From positions 129,939,470-130,003,469 of the forward strand of contig CM047809.1 of NCBI GenBank assembly GCA_026214975.1: a stretch of 64,000 nucleotides of DNA. Direction: 5' to 3'. The position numbers and the translations under genes are program-made. This DNA is from Gentiana macrophylla (taxonomy: Eukaryota > Streptophyta > Magnoliopsida > Gentianales > Gentianaceae). The notes under the pieces are model-generated. The model had not been told where the DNA came from. It saw only the letters and a program-made list of their open reading frames with translations, and did not search any database. Position 1 is the first letter of the stretch, and each line of letters opens with the position of its first letter. Of the stretch, positions 1 to 10,721 are shown piece by piece.

Positions 1-650
1 TCAACTAGACCTGATATAGCCTATGCAGTGCAACAACTCAGTCAGTTTTTGTCACATCCTACAGTCAATCACGTGCAAGTTGTACATAGAAACTTGAGAT
101 ACTTGAAAAGTAATCCTGGTCAAGGCATTCTTTTTGAAACTGACAATGATCTAGTGTTAAAAGGATACACAGACTCAGATTGGGCAGGGTGTGAGGATTC
201 AAGGAAGTTCGTCTCAGGCTATATCATGTTTCTCGACACAACACCAATCTCCTAAAAATCAAAGAAACAAAGCACTATAGCCAAGAGTTCTTCTGAGGCA
301 GAATATAGGGCAATGGACAATGCCACACATTAATTGTAGTGGTTAGTATACATCATGAAAGACCTACAGATACCTGTTCCTCTTCCTATTTTATTGTTTT
401 GTGACAATGCAAGTGCCATACATATAGCAAAAAAACCCTATTTTTCAGGAGAGAGCTAAACACATTGAACTTGATTGCCATATCACAAGGACAAAGGTTC
501 AAGCAGGATTCCTGAAGTTAATGCCTATCAGAACCACCAACCAGTTAGCAGACATTCTGACAAAGCCATTGGATGATCCCATTTTTAGCTACCTGCTGTC
601 TAAATTGGGAACTTATTATGTCTTCACACCAGCTTCTACAAGTTATTGAA
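1..650 (+). pseudogene. Copia B polyprotein, 3' end (RT tail and RNase H)
   Basis: This is the C-terminal end of a Ty1/copia gag-pol polyprotein, cut by the left window edge. The translation shows the end of the RT domain (TRPDIAYAVQQLSQF) followed by an RNase H domain with its acidic residues in typical context: YTDSDWAG, SSSEAEYRAM and FCDNASA. The tail has the usual ADILTKPLD motif. The frame is broken by a TAA at 253-255, further stops near 331-339 and a shift at the A-run near 430, so this copy is not translatable as it stands. RNase H would degrade the RNA strand during reverse transcription in virus-like particles. Only the 3' end is visible, so total length and age cannot be judged. 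Confidence 0.93.
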
Positions 651-697
651 GGTGTTCAAGTGCAATCTTCCACTGAATTTCAGCTTGAGGGGGGTAT

Positions 698-1009
698 TGA
701 AGATTATACATAGCTTCTACAAGTGACTGAAGGTGTTCAAGTGTTCTTGAAGACTTTTCATCAAACACTAAAGTTAAAAGTTAGTTATCAAGTTGTTAGG
801 GTAGTTATAGGTGGTTACTAGTGTATCATATAGCTCAAGACACTCCTATATAAACTTTACTAGTATGAAGGAAAAACCAGAGATATGCTGATGTTTTTTC
901 TTTTCCGTTACAATTACAGTTTTCCCTCGCTATTGTATCATTGTCTCCTCATTAATGCAATTCTTCAACCTTTCTTGAAATTGTTGTGTTGAATTCCTTT
1001 AATTCAACA
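698..1009 (+). repeat. Copia B 3' LTR
   Basis: An LTR of about 312 bp starts at TG just after a purine run (GAGGGGGGTA, 687-696) that fits the polypurine tract, and ends at ...AATTCAACA (1009). A TATA-like TATATAAA lies near 847. The partner 5' LTR is outside the window, so the boundaries rest on the TG...CA ends and the polypurine tract only. A stretch of about 32 bp near the LTR start (712-743) is nearly the same as 631-662, just upstream of the polypurine tract. Confidence 0.75.
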
Positions 1010-2300
1010 AATACTACAAACTTCACCAAACAAACTGCTGCTACTGAAGAAGATGAATCCAACTATAGCTACTGATGGAAGTAATGACATGATACTTGAG
1101 CCATGCAAGACGGTCACTAAATGCACCGAGAAACTCCTGGCGGGTTGTCCTCTTAGTTCTACCAGATTCGGTCACTACGTATTGCACCATAGTCGACCCT
1201 TCACTGATCCTTCAATAGTTTGAAACCGTATCCATCATCTGCTATGATTTTACGATACTGTGATCAAACCATTCTACAGTAAAGAGCATTTGAACTCTCA
1301 TTTCACTCGGCAAAACTACATGAGTTATTTTGGTGTACTTTTGGAGTTTTTTTAATGTTTTTTTTGGCGTTTTCAGATTTCCGTTCACACGATTTCGAAG
1401 TTCGGATGCAGTTGGTCGCTTTGGTGCATTTTCCCGTTGAGCAGCTGGAGCAAGGTTTTATGGCATGTTTACAGTGTTATAATTTTTAGTTTTCGTGTGC
1501 TTCTCCTTTATGTAGCTTTTAGTTCTCCGGATCGATTACCTACACAATTTTCTTTGATGTTTTATGCTCGGTTTCCATGTAATATTTCTAGCATCTTGCT
1601 AGAAAAACTTTTAATATATTATATTATTGTTGTTCCAAAAAAAACCTTCAAAGGCAGTGCTCCAATGAAACGTCGTGAGAAATACTAGTAATTAATCATG
1701 AATTAATTAATCGTGATCAAAGATCGACGTGCAATCAGACACACAATATTACACATAATTTCTGAAATCTGATTTCTCCCTCTAACCCGGGAGTGAGGCG
1801 TCTGTCTAGAGAACCATAACATTATTATCTTTTAAACTTACTGGATGTCCTTATCTAGTTATCTGTCTATTGTGTTTCTTTTTCATTTGAAAAAATTATC
1901 ATTTTGCTACCCGGTAATTGTTCTGTAAAGTTGCTTGTGGATAAAATGTAGACTTACTATAAGAAATTCTTACAAAGTTCTTTTCTTAAAATCCATATCA
2001 AATCATTTGGCAAAACGACCACATATTAGCCTATGTTGCATTATCAAACTAGCAGCAACTTTCCTCAGAAAAAAAAACTAGCAGCAACTATAAATAAAAA
2101 AACATAACTTGATGAATAAAACAATTCTTTTTATTTTCTACTATTATCAAAAGACTATAAAAACTTGTGGATCGTAAATTAATGCATAAAATATTTCTTT
2201 TATTTTCTAAAGTATCCAAAAAAATAATAATAACTTATGTAAATGTAAAATAAACTTAAACCAATATATATATCAACCATGTTTGTACCTTATAATTCTT
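1010..2300. other. Non-coding, nothing recognised
   Basis: AT-rich DNA with many stops in all frames. The 83-residue reading frame at 1437-1688 has no recognisable domain and biased hydrophobic content typical of chance ORFs in T-rich DNA. I see no RNA gene or terminal repeats here. Confidence 0.5.
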
Positions 2301-4080
2301 CTAATCAACGCATTTACTAAAGACTACGACCAAATTTTTTTATTTTAAATTTTTAATAACAATCGATGAGTCATCATCCGCCGCCTTCTTCCACTGTTCC
2401 AACGTTTTATTCCCACTTACTTCTTCCCACCGCTTTCAAGAGATGCGGTATAAAAAGAATTGCAAGATGCATAATGGACCCTTTCTCTGCATTTCCAATT
2501 CAAGGCCTCTTCTTCTCCTTCTCCTCTTTTTCATCTTTCTCGACCAGACGTTTCTTCAACATCAACAATTGTTCTAATAATTGTTCTTCTTGATCAACCA
2601 TGTTTATTGTTGTTCGATTCTCATTGTTGATAATGTTATTACTGCAGTTTGTTACTTGGTGATTGGTGAATGCCTCGTGTTTACAGCTTGTTGATCCTTT
2701 TTTTTTAAGGTAGGTACACGATGCTTCCTGTTCTATTTTGTGCTTATTGTGTTCTTTGCATGTTGGTTTGTGCGTTTCTTCAACCATGTTTTTCCCTTTA
2801 TTTTGGTTGGTGTAATTGATTTGGTTTTCCTTTTCTTTGATTTTGAATGGTGTAATTGTTGTTCTAATGATAATCATGATACTCTGTTAATTTTGATTAT
2901 GCGACTTTGTTCCTTGGAAAGGAGATTACCCATTGTTTCTTAGCTTCTCCATCGCTTTTAAGGTACACCGTGTCTCTTGTCCCTTTGTTGCTTATTGTCT
3001 CCATTGCATGTGTGTTCGATGATGCCTACCTTTGTTAATTTGTTTTGGGTAGAACTCGATTTTGTGGATGGTTCCTTAATTTTTCCGGATCTCGCTTCTT
3101 ATTTTTCCATTGAATGTTAATTAGATCAAAGAAAAGTAATATTTACTTCGGACGATGACGACGATGCGTAAGAATATTTAGAGTTTGTGTTTGGTTATTT
3201 CTTCTAATGTAATTTTAATTTTCCTGCTTTTTTATGTTTTTTTTTGATTCATCGGTTTGCTCATAGAGAGTGCATAGAGAGATGGTGCAATGAAAAGGAA
3301 ACACTATCTGTGAAATTTGTTTGCAAGGTTGGCTTTTTTTTTTTTTCCCTTCTTTAATCATCTTACTATCCTCTGTTTTTTCTTCTTTCTAAATCAAATG
3401 TTCTCCTCTGCTTTTATTGTTGTGTCTTTTCGGTGACAACACCATGACGTCTGCTCTTTCTCAATGCTAAAATTGCAATTAATAAACAACTTGAAATAAC
3501 TAGGATTCATTATACTTTTTACGATTGTTTTTATACACATGGTCTACTAGATATCTTTTAACGAAATGTTTTGATTTTCTATTTCTGGTTTTCCCCCTTT
3601 CGAATTACATATAACTCACTCATGCTTACCTCTATTGTGGTTTCCATGTATGCAGATCAAGAGTCCTGGAGGAATCTGAAATGTGGCAGTTGATTTCAAA
3701 GGTAGACTCAACTGACGAGGCAACAATTTTGCAGTAAGGTAGATGTGGATACATTGGAGGTCAGTAACAAGATCTTTTATTCTCGGTAATTTTTACGGTT
3801 TCTCTTTCCTGTGGCCTTTCTCCACCCCACGTAAATCTTTCACTTTTAGAAGATGAAATGGCATCGCTGACCTCCTCATCTTTCATTTTTTATTTCCGCT
3901 ATAATGAAATGGATTTCTACTATATATGGTCGTTCATGAGTGAATCTGTGGAATTTGTGGTCGTTGGGGTGCTTTGTTAGTTGTTTGTAAGGAAAAATTC
4001 TACCCAAAGCCGCCAAATAGGTTTTTCGATCAGTGCGGTCATTCCAAAATTGTTATTATTTGGTGATGTGCGGTGTAATT
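2300..4080 (+). other. T-rich, intron-like sequence upstream of exon-like fragments
   Basis: Long pyrimidine-rich stretches with short GA-rich islands give the look of plant introns and UTRs. Short frames on either strand (2366-2593 plus, 2500-2877 minus) overlap and are low in complexity, so I do not call them genes. The segment may be part of the Helitron-like unit that ends at 6293, but no 5' Helitron end was found. Confidence 0.3.
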
Positions 4081-4090
4081 CATGTTACAG

Positions 4091-5591
4091 GTTTTGATCC
4101 TCATGCCTTTGCACACTTCCGAGATGAAAGGAAAAGAAGGCGTACTCTGGTAAGTAGTTATGTGTGGTTAACTTTGTTTAATGCCTGGACGAATCTTAAG
4201 ATTAGATCAAAAGTTCTGCTTATCTTCTTCTGTTTTGTTCTATTTTCATTCTTTTTCTTATAGATTGTTCTTTGGCTATCAATTATATTTGTCATTGCAT
4301 AAACTTGACTTTGGGATGCCTATGAACACAAACATGAGTGACTCAAACAAAAATTCCCCCAAAACGAAGCGGCGCTCACATTGTCACTAGCTCTCAAGAA
4401 CTTCCCTTCATCCGTGAGCCAAGCGACTCGAAGGCGAAACGACGAGAAAAGAAGCAAAGAAAATAAATTCAAATGGGGAAGAAGAACAAGAAGCCAAGAA
4501 AAGGAAAAGAGAAGGCAGAGGGAAGAACAACTAAAGGAGAGGAAAAGAAGCGCAGGAATCAAAGAAAATTTCTCCAAGACGCCATTGATCTATATTGGTA
4601 TCTGATATTTTTTTTTTTTCCGGTTGATGATTGATTGTTTTGTTAATATTTTTATTTTTTCGTAATTTTGGGAAGCTCAGATTAGTATACAAAAGGAGGA
4701 TGCTAAGAAGAAGGAAATCATTATAGAAGAAAATGCTCCGAGGTCGTCTCCAAGATCGAATTGTTCTCGCAATTCTCGTTAAAGTTTCGATCCTTTTGTT
4801 GTTTAGCTTAAATCTGAATTGTGTTCTAATGATAATTAGCTTTTATGGTTGTTCAAATTGAATGTCAATCCTTTGAAAGAAAGCGAGATTTAGTTGAAAT
4901 CTCCATTTTAAAGTTTAAACTTAAACTGCATTCACCGGTGCAATTTTATTTTATGTTACTTTTTTATTTATTGTTTTGTTGCAGAAATGAAGCGAGTAAT
5001 TGCACAAGAGAGAAACTTTGAAAGGAAACCACATACAATCAAAGTTGAGCAGATTTGAATTGAATCGCATACACTCGATGTCTCTTACACCATTGATTCC
5101 CTCTAGGAGTTGAGCAATAGGTACTCCTTGCCCCTAAAATCCAACACTAGCTTATTTATCATTACTAGCTAGCCATCTAGATGATCAATTTAATCGGTAT
5201 TGGGAACCGTTTTGACATAGTAACAATGATGTTTTTGTTTGTAATTTTTTCTGTTTTAGCTCTCATATTCTCGCTTCAAGCTTTGTATGCAGAGCGTATA
5301 CAAGTTGTATCTGTTGTCCAAGAAGGTGAATAAGAAACATACACCGGTGCACTTGAGGCTAAATAACAAAAATGTGAGACCTCTTATGTCCTTACGGATC
5401 AAGGTATACCTTTTTTACTTTTTGTTTTTTTGTAGGTCTTTTAAATGCAATGTGCAATTCATTGACATTTCAGTTTGATAGTCAACAATAACAGTTAAAG
5501 AGATGACGATTAATGAAGAAGGCGATGCATATAATGAAGAAGAAGAGAATGAGGTTGAAGAGCAGAGCATGTTAAATCTTAACTTGAAATA
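4091..5591 (+). pseudogene. Exon-like fragments of an unrecognised gene
   Basis: Several islands look like spliced exons. The stretch 4091-4149 is preceded by TTACAG and followed by GTAAGT and encodes a basic peptide (DPHAFAHFRDERKRRRTL). Another at 4681-4782 follows CTCAG and is lysine/glutamate-rich, ending in a stop. A third starts after GCAG at 4985. A last island (5503-5591) encodes an acidic tail ending in a stop. I do not recognise the parent gene. The pattern of separate small exons upstream of a Helitron-type 3' end fits gene capture by a Helitron, but a decayed host gene is equally possible. Confidence 0.3.
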
Positions 5592-6255
5592 AATATCAGT
5601 GTGATCTCTTTTTCATCTTATACCTTGTGGTTTTTTTCCTAAACAATTTTTTTCTTAATGTCATAGCTTCGCAATTTATCGTACCATTCAGAATGTATTG
5701 TTGGATTCTACAACCTCTTAGTATGATTGCCTTAGAATCTAATTAATTTGAGAGGTTTGCATTCAAGTATTGAAGAATTTATCTTACTATGTTATTTATC
5801 GTTGGATAATAATAGTCTATTTCTCTCTTCATTTAGCATCCTTCATTTTGATTGAAATATTATTTTTTAAAGCTTGTTCCATTATGAAATTTCGATTCTT
5901 GAATTGTCTCCTTTAAACTAAGGATAGTATGGCTTGAGAAGGTACTTATTCCATCGCTTGATTTTGGGAAAGACACTAGAAAAGTTGTGTTTGATTTTTG
6001 AGTTGAAGCTAACTGGAACCGGTGAGGAAGCTAACAGGAACCGATTATGATGGAATGCAATCTTGTGTGAGGTTTTGTCTAATATTGTTTTATTCGTTCT
6101 TCATTTGTAATTTTAGCAATGAATCTGATTTCAGAGTTCATCACCACCACAGTAAGTAATGCTGAAATAGGCAAAGTATACAGTTCAGCACAATACAACA
6201 CATACATTAACAACACAAAACAACCTCTCGAACAAAACACGAAAAAAAACGAGGT
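5592..6255. other. Non-coding, nothing recognised
   Basis: AT-rich sequence without supported genes. The two overlapping frames at 6079-6366 (minus) and 6119-6331 (plus) run through the Helitron-type hairpin and are shadows. Confidence 0.45.
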
Positions 6256-6293
6256 AGGGGCAACACCGTGCAAAGCACGGTTACCCCTCCTAG
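6256..6293 (+). mobile_element. Probable Helitron 3' terminus
   Basis: A short GC-rich hairpin (ACCGTGC, loop AAA, GCACGGT at 6265-6281) sits within a longer imperfect stem (AGGGG...CCCCT). It is followed after a few bases by CTAG at 6290-6293 and then T. A 3' hairpin shortly before CTRR, with insertion between A and T, is the hallmark of Helitron 3' ends. No matching TC 5' end was identified, so the extent of the element to the left is unknown. Confidence 0.6.
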
Positions 6294-6636
6294 TATACTT
6301 ATATATATACACAAATCTCCCACTATACTGAAAATTCTTTGGCGTATGTAGTACTAAAAAAATCATAAAAGTCTACCTTTTTTATTTTATTTTTAGTCCT
6401 CAACTATAAAAAATAAATTTGAGAAAACATGAATAAAATAACACCTCTTGATACAAACACTCCTTACCTTGGATTAAGGGTTGACAATCTCTTCAAAAGT
6501 GCCTAAGTGTGATCTTAGAACCTTCAAAGACCTTGTTTCGCTGCTATCACCAGGTTATAGACAAGGATTAGACTAGATACTTAAGCAAGAGTATCGATAA
6601 TTGGAATCGAAACTTTGAACACGTAAACGTTCTTAC
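6294..6636. other. Non-coding flank of Copia A
   Basis: Contains no supported gene. The last bases before Copia A are CAAAA (6637-6641), repeated after its 3' LTR. Confidence 0.5.
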
Positions 6637-6642
6637 CAAAAT

Positions 6643-6898
6643 TGATAAAGCTATAAAAGAATAAAATAGAACAAGCTTGTCACACAAGATTGGCAGTTGA
6701 CTGATTAGAGAATATTCCAAGGAATATTCCCAGTTGACTGGAATATTCAGGGAATATTCTCAGCTGACCAGAATATTCCGGGAATATTCCCAGTAGATAT
6801 TTTGGAACCCATAGCAATGTATAAATACCCCAGAGTGTACTGTACATAAATCATATTATGAAATAATAAAAACAATATAGGCAACTCTTATTTTTCCA
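6643..6898 (+). repeat. Copia A 5' LTR
   Basis: A 256-bp LTR with ends TGATAAAG...TTTTTCCA. It matches 35805-36061 over its full length with few differences. It carries a cluster of GAATATTC dyads, a TATA box (TATAAATA, 6820-6827) and ends just before the primer binding site. Confidence 0.95.
6710..6827 (+). promoter_or_regulatory. LTR promoter with six heat-shock-element-like dyads
   Basis: GAATATTC (GAA-nn-TTC) occurs at 6710, 6722, 6741, 6752, 6771 and 6782, as three tandem units of about 30 bp, each with two dyads and, in the first two, a GTTGAC or GCTGACC motif. The TATA box follows at 6820-6827. GAAnnTTC is the core dyad recognised by heat shock factors, and TTGAC is a W-box core. In the 3' LTR five of the six dyads are kept (the fifth is changed). 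Heat-responsive copia elements such as Arabidopsis ONSEN use this type of site; responsiveness here is inference. Confidence 0.65.
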
Positions 6899-6900
6899 TA

Positions 6901-6912
6901 TGGTATCAGAGC
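6901..6912 (+). other. Copia A primer binding site
   Basis: TGGTATCAGAGC two bases after the 5' LTR is the standard copia primer site complementary to the initiator methionine tRNA 3' end. Confidence 0.93.
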
Positions 6913-6960
6913 ATTGATAGCTCGATCCTGCATTCTTCTCTGTTTCTTCGTTTTCTGTTA

Positions 6961-7895
6961 ATGGCTCATCAAAATCAGCAACAGATTGTTCCTCTAAGCC
7001 CATACTACCTGCATCCAAATGAAAATCCGTCATTAGTTTTGGTTCAACCACCTCTGGATGGAAACAATTATCATGCTTGGGCCAGATCAATGCGCATGGC
7101 GTTAATGTCAAAAAAACAAATTAGGTTTCATCAATGGTGCATTGGAAGCACCACCTGCAGATGATGCAGATCATCACGCATGGGAGCAATGCAACAGTAT
7201 GGTGCTTTCCTGGCTACTCAATTCAGTTTCTGGTTCTATAGCACACAGTGTGATGTGGCTCAATACAGCAAAGGAAGTTTGGACAGACTTGCAGGAAAGG
7301 TTTTTCCATGGGGATCATTTTAGACTTTCTGATTTACTTGAAGAGGTAAACTCAGTTAAACAACATGATTTGAGTGTGACTGACTACTACACTAAACTCA
7401 AGATTCTATGGGAAGAGTTGTTAATCATTAGGCCATATCCTAATTGTACTTGTAATCCTACATGTAACTGTGGAGCTGTGAGAACTTACAGAGATTATTT
7501 TGAATCTGAGTGTGCTATCAGATTTCTTAAAGGTTTGACTGATAATTTTGCTCCTGTCAAAGCACAAGTGATGCTTATGCATCCTCTACCACCAATTAAC
7601 CAGGTTTTTGGTATGGCTGTCAAGCATGAGAGGCAACTCAGCTACTGTGTGGGGCATCCTGATAGGATTGACAACCCTGTCATGGCTGCACAAAGGAACA
7701 ATGCATATGGACAATCTGGTAATCAATTTGGTCAAAACAATGCACAAAATGGCAGTGTACAATATCCAAAAAGGCCAATGTCTGGTAACAGAAACTTTCA
7801 GTGCACATATTGCAATTTACAAGGACATACAGAGGACGGATGATATAGAAAGCATGGATTTCCCCTGGAGGTAGGGGAAGGGGCAGAAGTGGTCA
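6961..7895 (+). pseudogene. gag: Copia A gag (nucleocapsid-capsid region)
   Basis: This is the gag part of the copia polyprotein, which builds the virus-like particle. The start at 6961 gives MAHQNQQQIVPLSP and then the N-terminal LDGNNYHAWARSMRMAL motif common in plant copia gag. A shift in an A-run near 7110-7117 moves the frame to the reading frame that carries the UBN2/retrotran_gag-type capsid region (WTDLQERFFHGDHFRLSDL; LKILWEEL). The C-terminal zinc knuckle is CTYCNLQGH followed by TGA where the last cysteine is expected (about 7841), so the knuckle is lost. No good Shine-type or Kozak judgement is possible. Otherwise the region has normal length and order. Confidence 0.88.
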
Positions 7896-7950
7896 AGGAA
7901 GAGGTGGTGGTAGGATTGCTGCCAATCAGGTTGATACTACTGAAGCAGCA

Positions 7951-8844
7951 ATGACTGAGCCTACACACCAATCTGTCACTAATTTCTTTACACAGGAACA
8001 ACTAGATGAGCTAAGGAACTTATTGAATACAGCTCCTGCTACTTCATCTACTCAGAATGAATCTGAGCACCTGATCAATCACGCTACTGTTCTGAGTGCT
8101 AAATTTGGATCTCCAGCTGCTGGTAAGTATGTTGGTAAGTTTGTTCATTCTCAGTCTAGACAATGGATTATAGATTCAGGTGCATCAGACCATATAACTT
8201 GTACTCTGAATGCTTTTCTATCCTATAAGTCCATTCCTCATACTAATGTGACCTTACCAAATGGAAATCAAATCACTGCAACACACAAAGGAAGTGTGAG
8301 AATCACACATGAGTTAGTTTTATCTGATGTGCTTTATATACCCTCTTTCAAGCACAATCTACTTTCCCTTAGTAAACTATTACATAACACCACTTTATCT
8401 GTTACTTTTACACCTAATCTCTGTGTTATTCAGGATCTTATGACCAAGAAGATGATTGGATCAGCTAGGCATCACCATGGTCTCTATTACCTAAATCACC
8501 TTGAAACTCAACCACAACTCGATTATGCCACTACAGTCAATTCTGCTAAGTCTTCTGGTAGGCCTGATGCCTATGTATGGCATCTTAGGTTAGGGCATAT
8601 GACAAATAAAGTTCTGAATGATGTAAGGCTCATTGAGCCAACTGTCTTGTCTTTTGAAATCAGAGATTGTACTGTGTGTCAATTTGCTAAACAAAGAAAA
8701 ATATCATTTCCTTTAAGTCAATCTATGGCCACTAAAGCCTTTGATCTTATACATATGGACATCTGGGGACCATATAAAAAGGCCACCATCTACAATGAAC
8801 ATTATTTTTTAACAGTAGTTGATGACCATACCATATACACATGA
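7951..8844 (+). pseudogene. pol: Copia A protease and integrase N-terminal half
   Basis: The reading frame covers the aspartic protease (WIIDSGASDHITC, with the catalytic D-S-G) at about residues 75-85. It is followed by the GAG-pre-integrase zinc-binding domain (VWHLRLGHMTNKVL and CTVCQFAKQRK) and the start of the integrase core with its first acidic residue (HMDIWGPY). It ends at a TGA at 8842-8844, beyond which integrase goes on in another frame. The protease matures the polyprotein and integrase inserts the cDNA. The start at 7951 is only the first ATG in the open segment; in the intact element this is continuous with gag. Confidence 0.9.
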
Positions 8845-9577
8845 GTATTTTTACTTAAGCTCAAGTCTCAAGTCAGCACTATCATTAAACAGTTCTATGC
8901 CTTTGTTAACACACAGTTTGGAAAGAAAATTAAATTATAAGGTCTGATAATGGTCTAGAGTTCAATCTAACAGAATTCTATGGAAACAATGGCATAACAC
9001 ATCAAACTTCTTGTGTGCCCCAGAACAAAATGGCATAGTCGAAAGAAAGCACCAACATATCCTTAATGTAGCTAGAGCTCTCAAAATCCAATCCAACATC
9101 CCTCTGTCCTATTGGGGATTTTGTATTCAACATGCTGTCACATTAATAAACTTAACACCTTCTCCCAAAATTCAGAACCAGACACCTTACCAAAGACTGC
9201 ATAACAAGCCACCAATCTATTTCAATCTTAGAGTCTTTGGATGCTTAGCTTTTGCCAACAACTCAAGCGTCAACAAAACCAAATTCGATGACAGAAGTCT
9301 CCCCTGTGTTTTTCTAGGATATGCTCCAAATGTAAAAGGTTATGTACTCCAGAATTTACAAACCAGAGCCATCTTGATATCAAGACATGTTCTATTCCAT
9401 GAGACTATTTTCCCTTTCTCCCTCACCACTGTCAAACCTCACAATTATAGCTCATACACTCTCCCATTACCAGCCAATGATATCCATCTACCTTTTAATC
9501 TCCAACATGTCAATACATCATCACCTTTGCAATCACCTCAACAACCAGTGGTTCGTCTACACACCAAGACCACATAG
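8845..9577 (+). pseudogene. pol: Copia A integrase C-terminal half
   Basis: The integrase core goes on with the second acidic site (RSDNG context near 8941-8955) and the third in PEQNGIVERKHQHIL near 9020-9060. The copia-specific C-terminal GKGY-like segment follows (CVFLGYAPNVKGYVL near 9310-9350), then proline/serine-rich linker. The frame changes near 9000 and stops at 9577. All three D,D-E residues can be seen, though in different frames, so decay is by small indels, not loss of domains. Confidence 0.88.
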
Positions 9578-9654
9578 ACACACATCTCACACCATCTTCA
9601 CAATCTGAATCAAGTTCACCTCAACAGCCCACAAATCCCAGTCCTACATCAGAT

Positions 9655-10721
9655 TCACCCTCCACCAACAATCCAATCATACCTGTTAGAACATCTGCCA
9701 GACTTAAGGCACCTCCAGCATATCTTAAAGACTTCGTTTGCAATCAAACCTCCAAACAACCCAGATACCCCATTCAAGAGTACATGTGTTATGATTTGCT
9801 TGCACCTAACTATAAGAAATTTGTCTTGAGTGTTGATGTAACAGATGAACCAGCAAGTTATCAACAGGCTGCTACAAATCCTAAATGGAGGGATGCTATG
9901 TCAAAAGAGATAGAGGCCCTACAACAAAACCAGACATGGGAGATTGTTACATTACCTAAAGAGAAGACTCATATTGGATGCAGATGGGTATACAAGATTA
10001 AACACATGCCTGATAGGACCATAGAACGCTATAAGGCACGTCTTGTAGCTAAGGGGTACTCTCAACAGTTGGGAATTGACTACAAAATGATACGTATGTA
10101 CCAGTGGCAAAGCTCACCACTGTGAGGGTCATTATAGAAGTGGCAGCTACAGAAAATTGGCATTTAGAATAGCTTGATATTAATAATGCCTACCATCATG
10201 GAGATCTATCAAAAGAAGTCTACATGAAGGTACCCCCGGGGTACATCACGTCTATTCCAAATGATGTATGCAAGCTCAAGAAATCCCTATATGGGCTGAA
10301 GCAAGCAGGGCGTCAATGGAACGCCAAACTCACTTCCTACCTCCAAACCCTTGGATTTCATCAATCACGAAGCGATTACAGTTTATTCACTAAGGGTCAT
10401 GACACTACATTTGTGGCATTACTGGTTTATGTCGACGATATCATTCTGACTGGACCTAATCAAGGGTTGATTCAAGAAATCAAGAGGGATCTAGACAAGA
10501 AATTCAAAATCAAAGATCTCGGTAAACTACACTACTTCTTGGGGGGAGAAGTTGCCAGAGGAAGAAAAGGGGTTACCTTGTCACAACGCAAGTATACATT
10601 GGATCTTCTGTCTGAATATGGCCTTCTTGCTTGCAAACCCGCATCCACTCCGATGATCACCAGTAGTAAACTGGCGAAAAACGATTCATCCTTGTTGGCG
10701 GACAACACACCATATCGTAGC
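9655..10721 (+). pseudogene. pol: Copia A reverse transcriptase, 5' part
   Basis: Reverse transcriptase of the RVT_2 family starts with the conserved NPKWRDAMSKEIEAL and TWEIVTLPK block (from about 9880) and passes GCRWVYKIK and YKARLVAKGYSQ. A frameshift and a stop occur near 10100-10175 around the LDINNAYHHGDL block. From 10224 the frame is open with KSLYGLKQAGRQW and the catalytic YVDD at 10428-10439. The frame is cut at 10721 by the insertion of G1 within the PYRS-LVGKL motif. The rest of RT is at 35060 onward. Confidence 0.92.
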
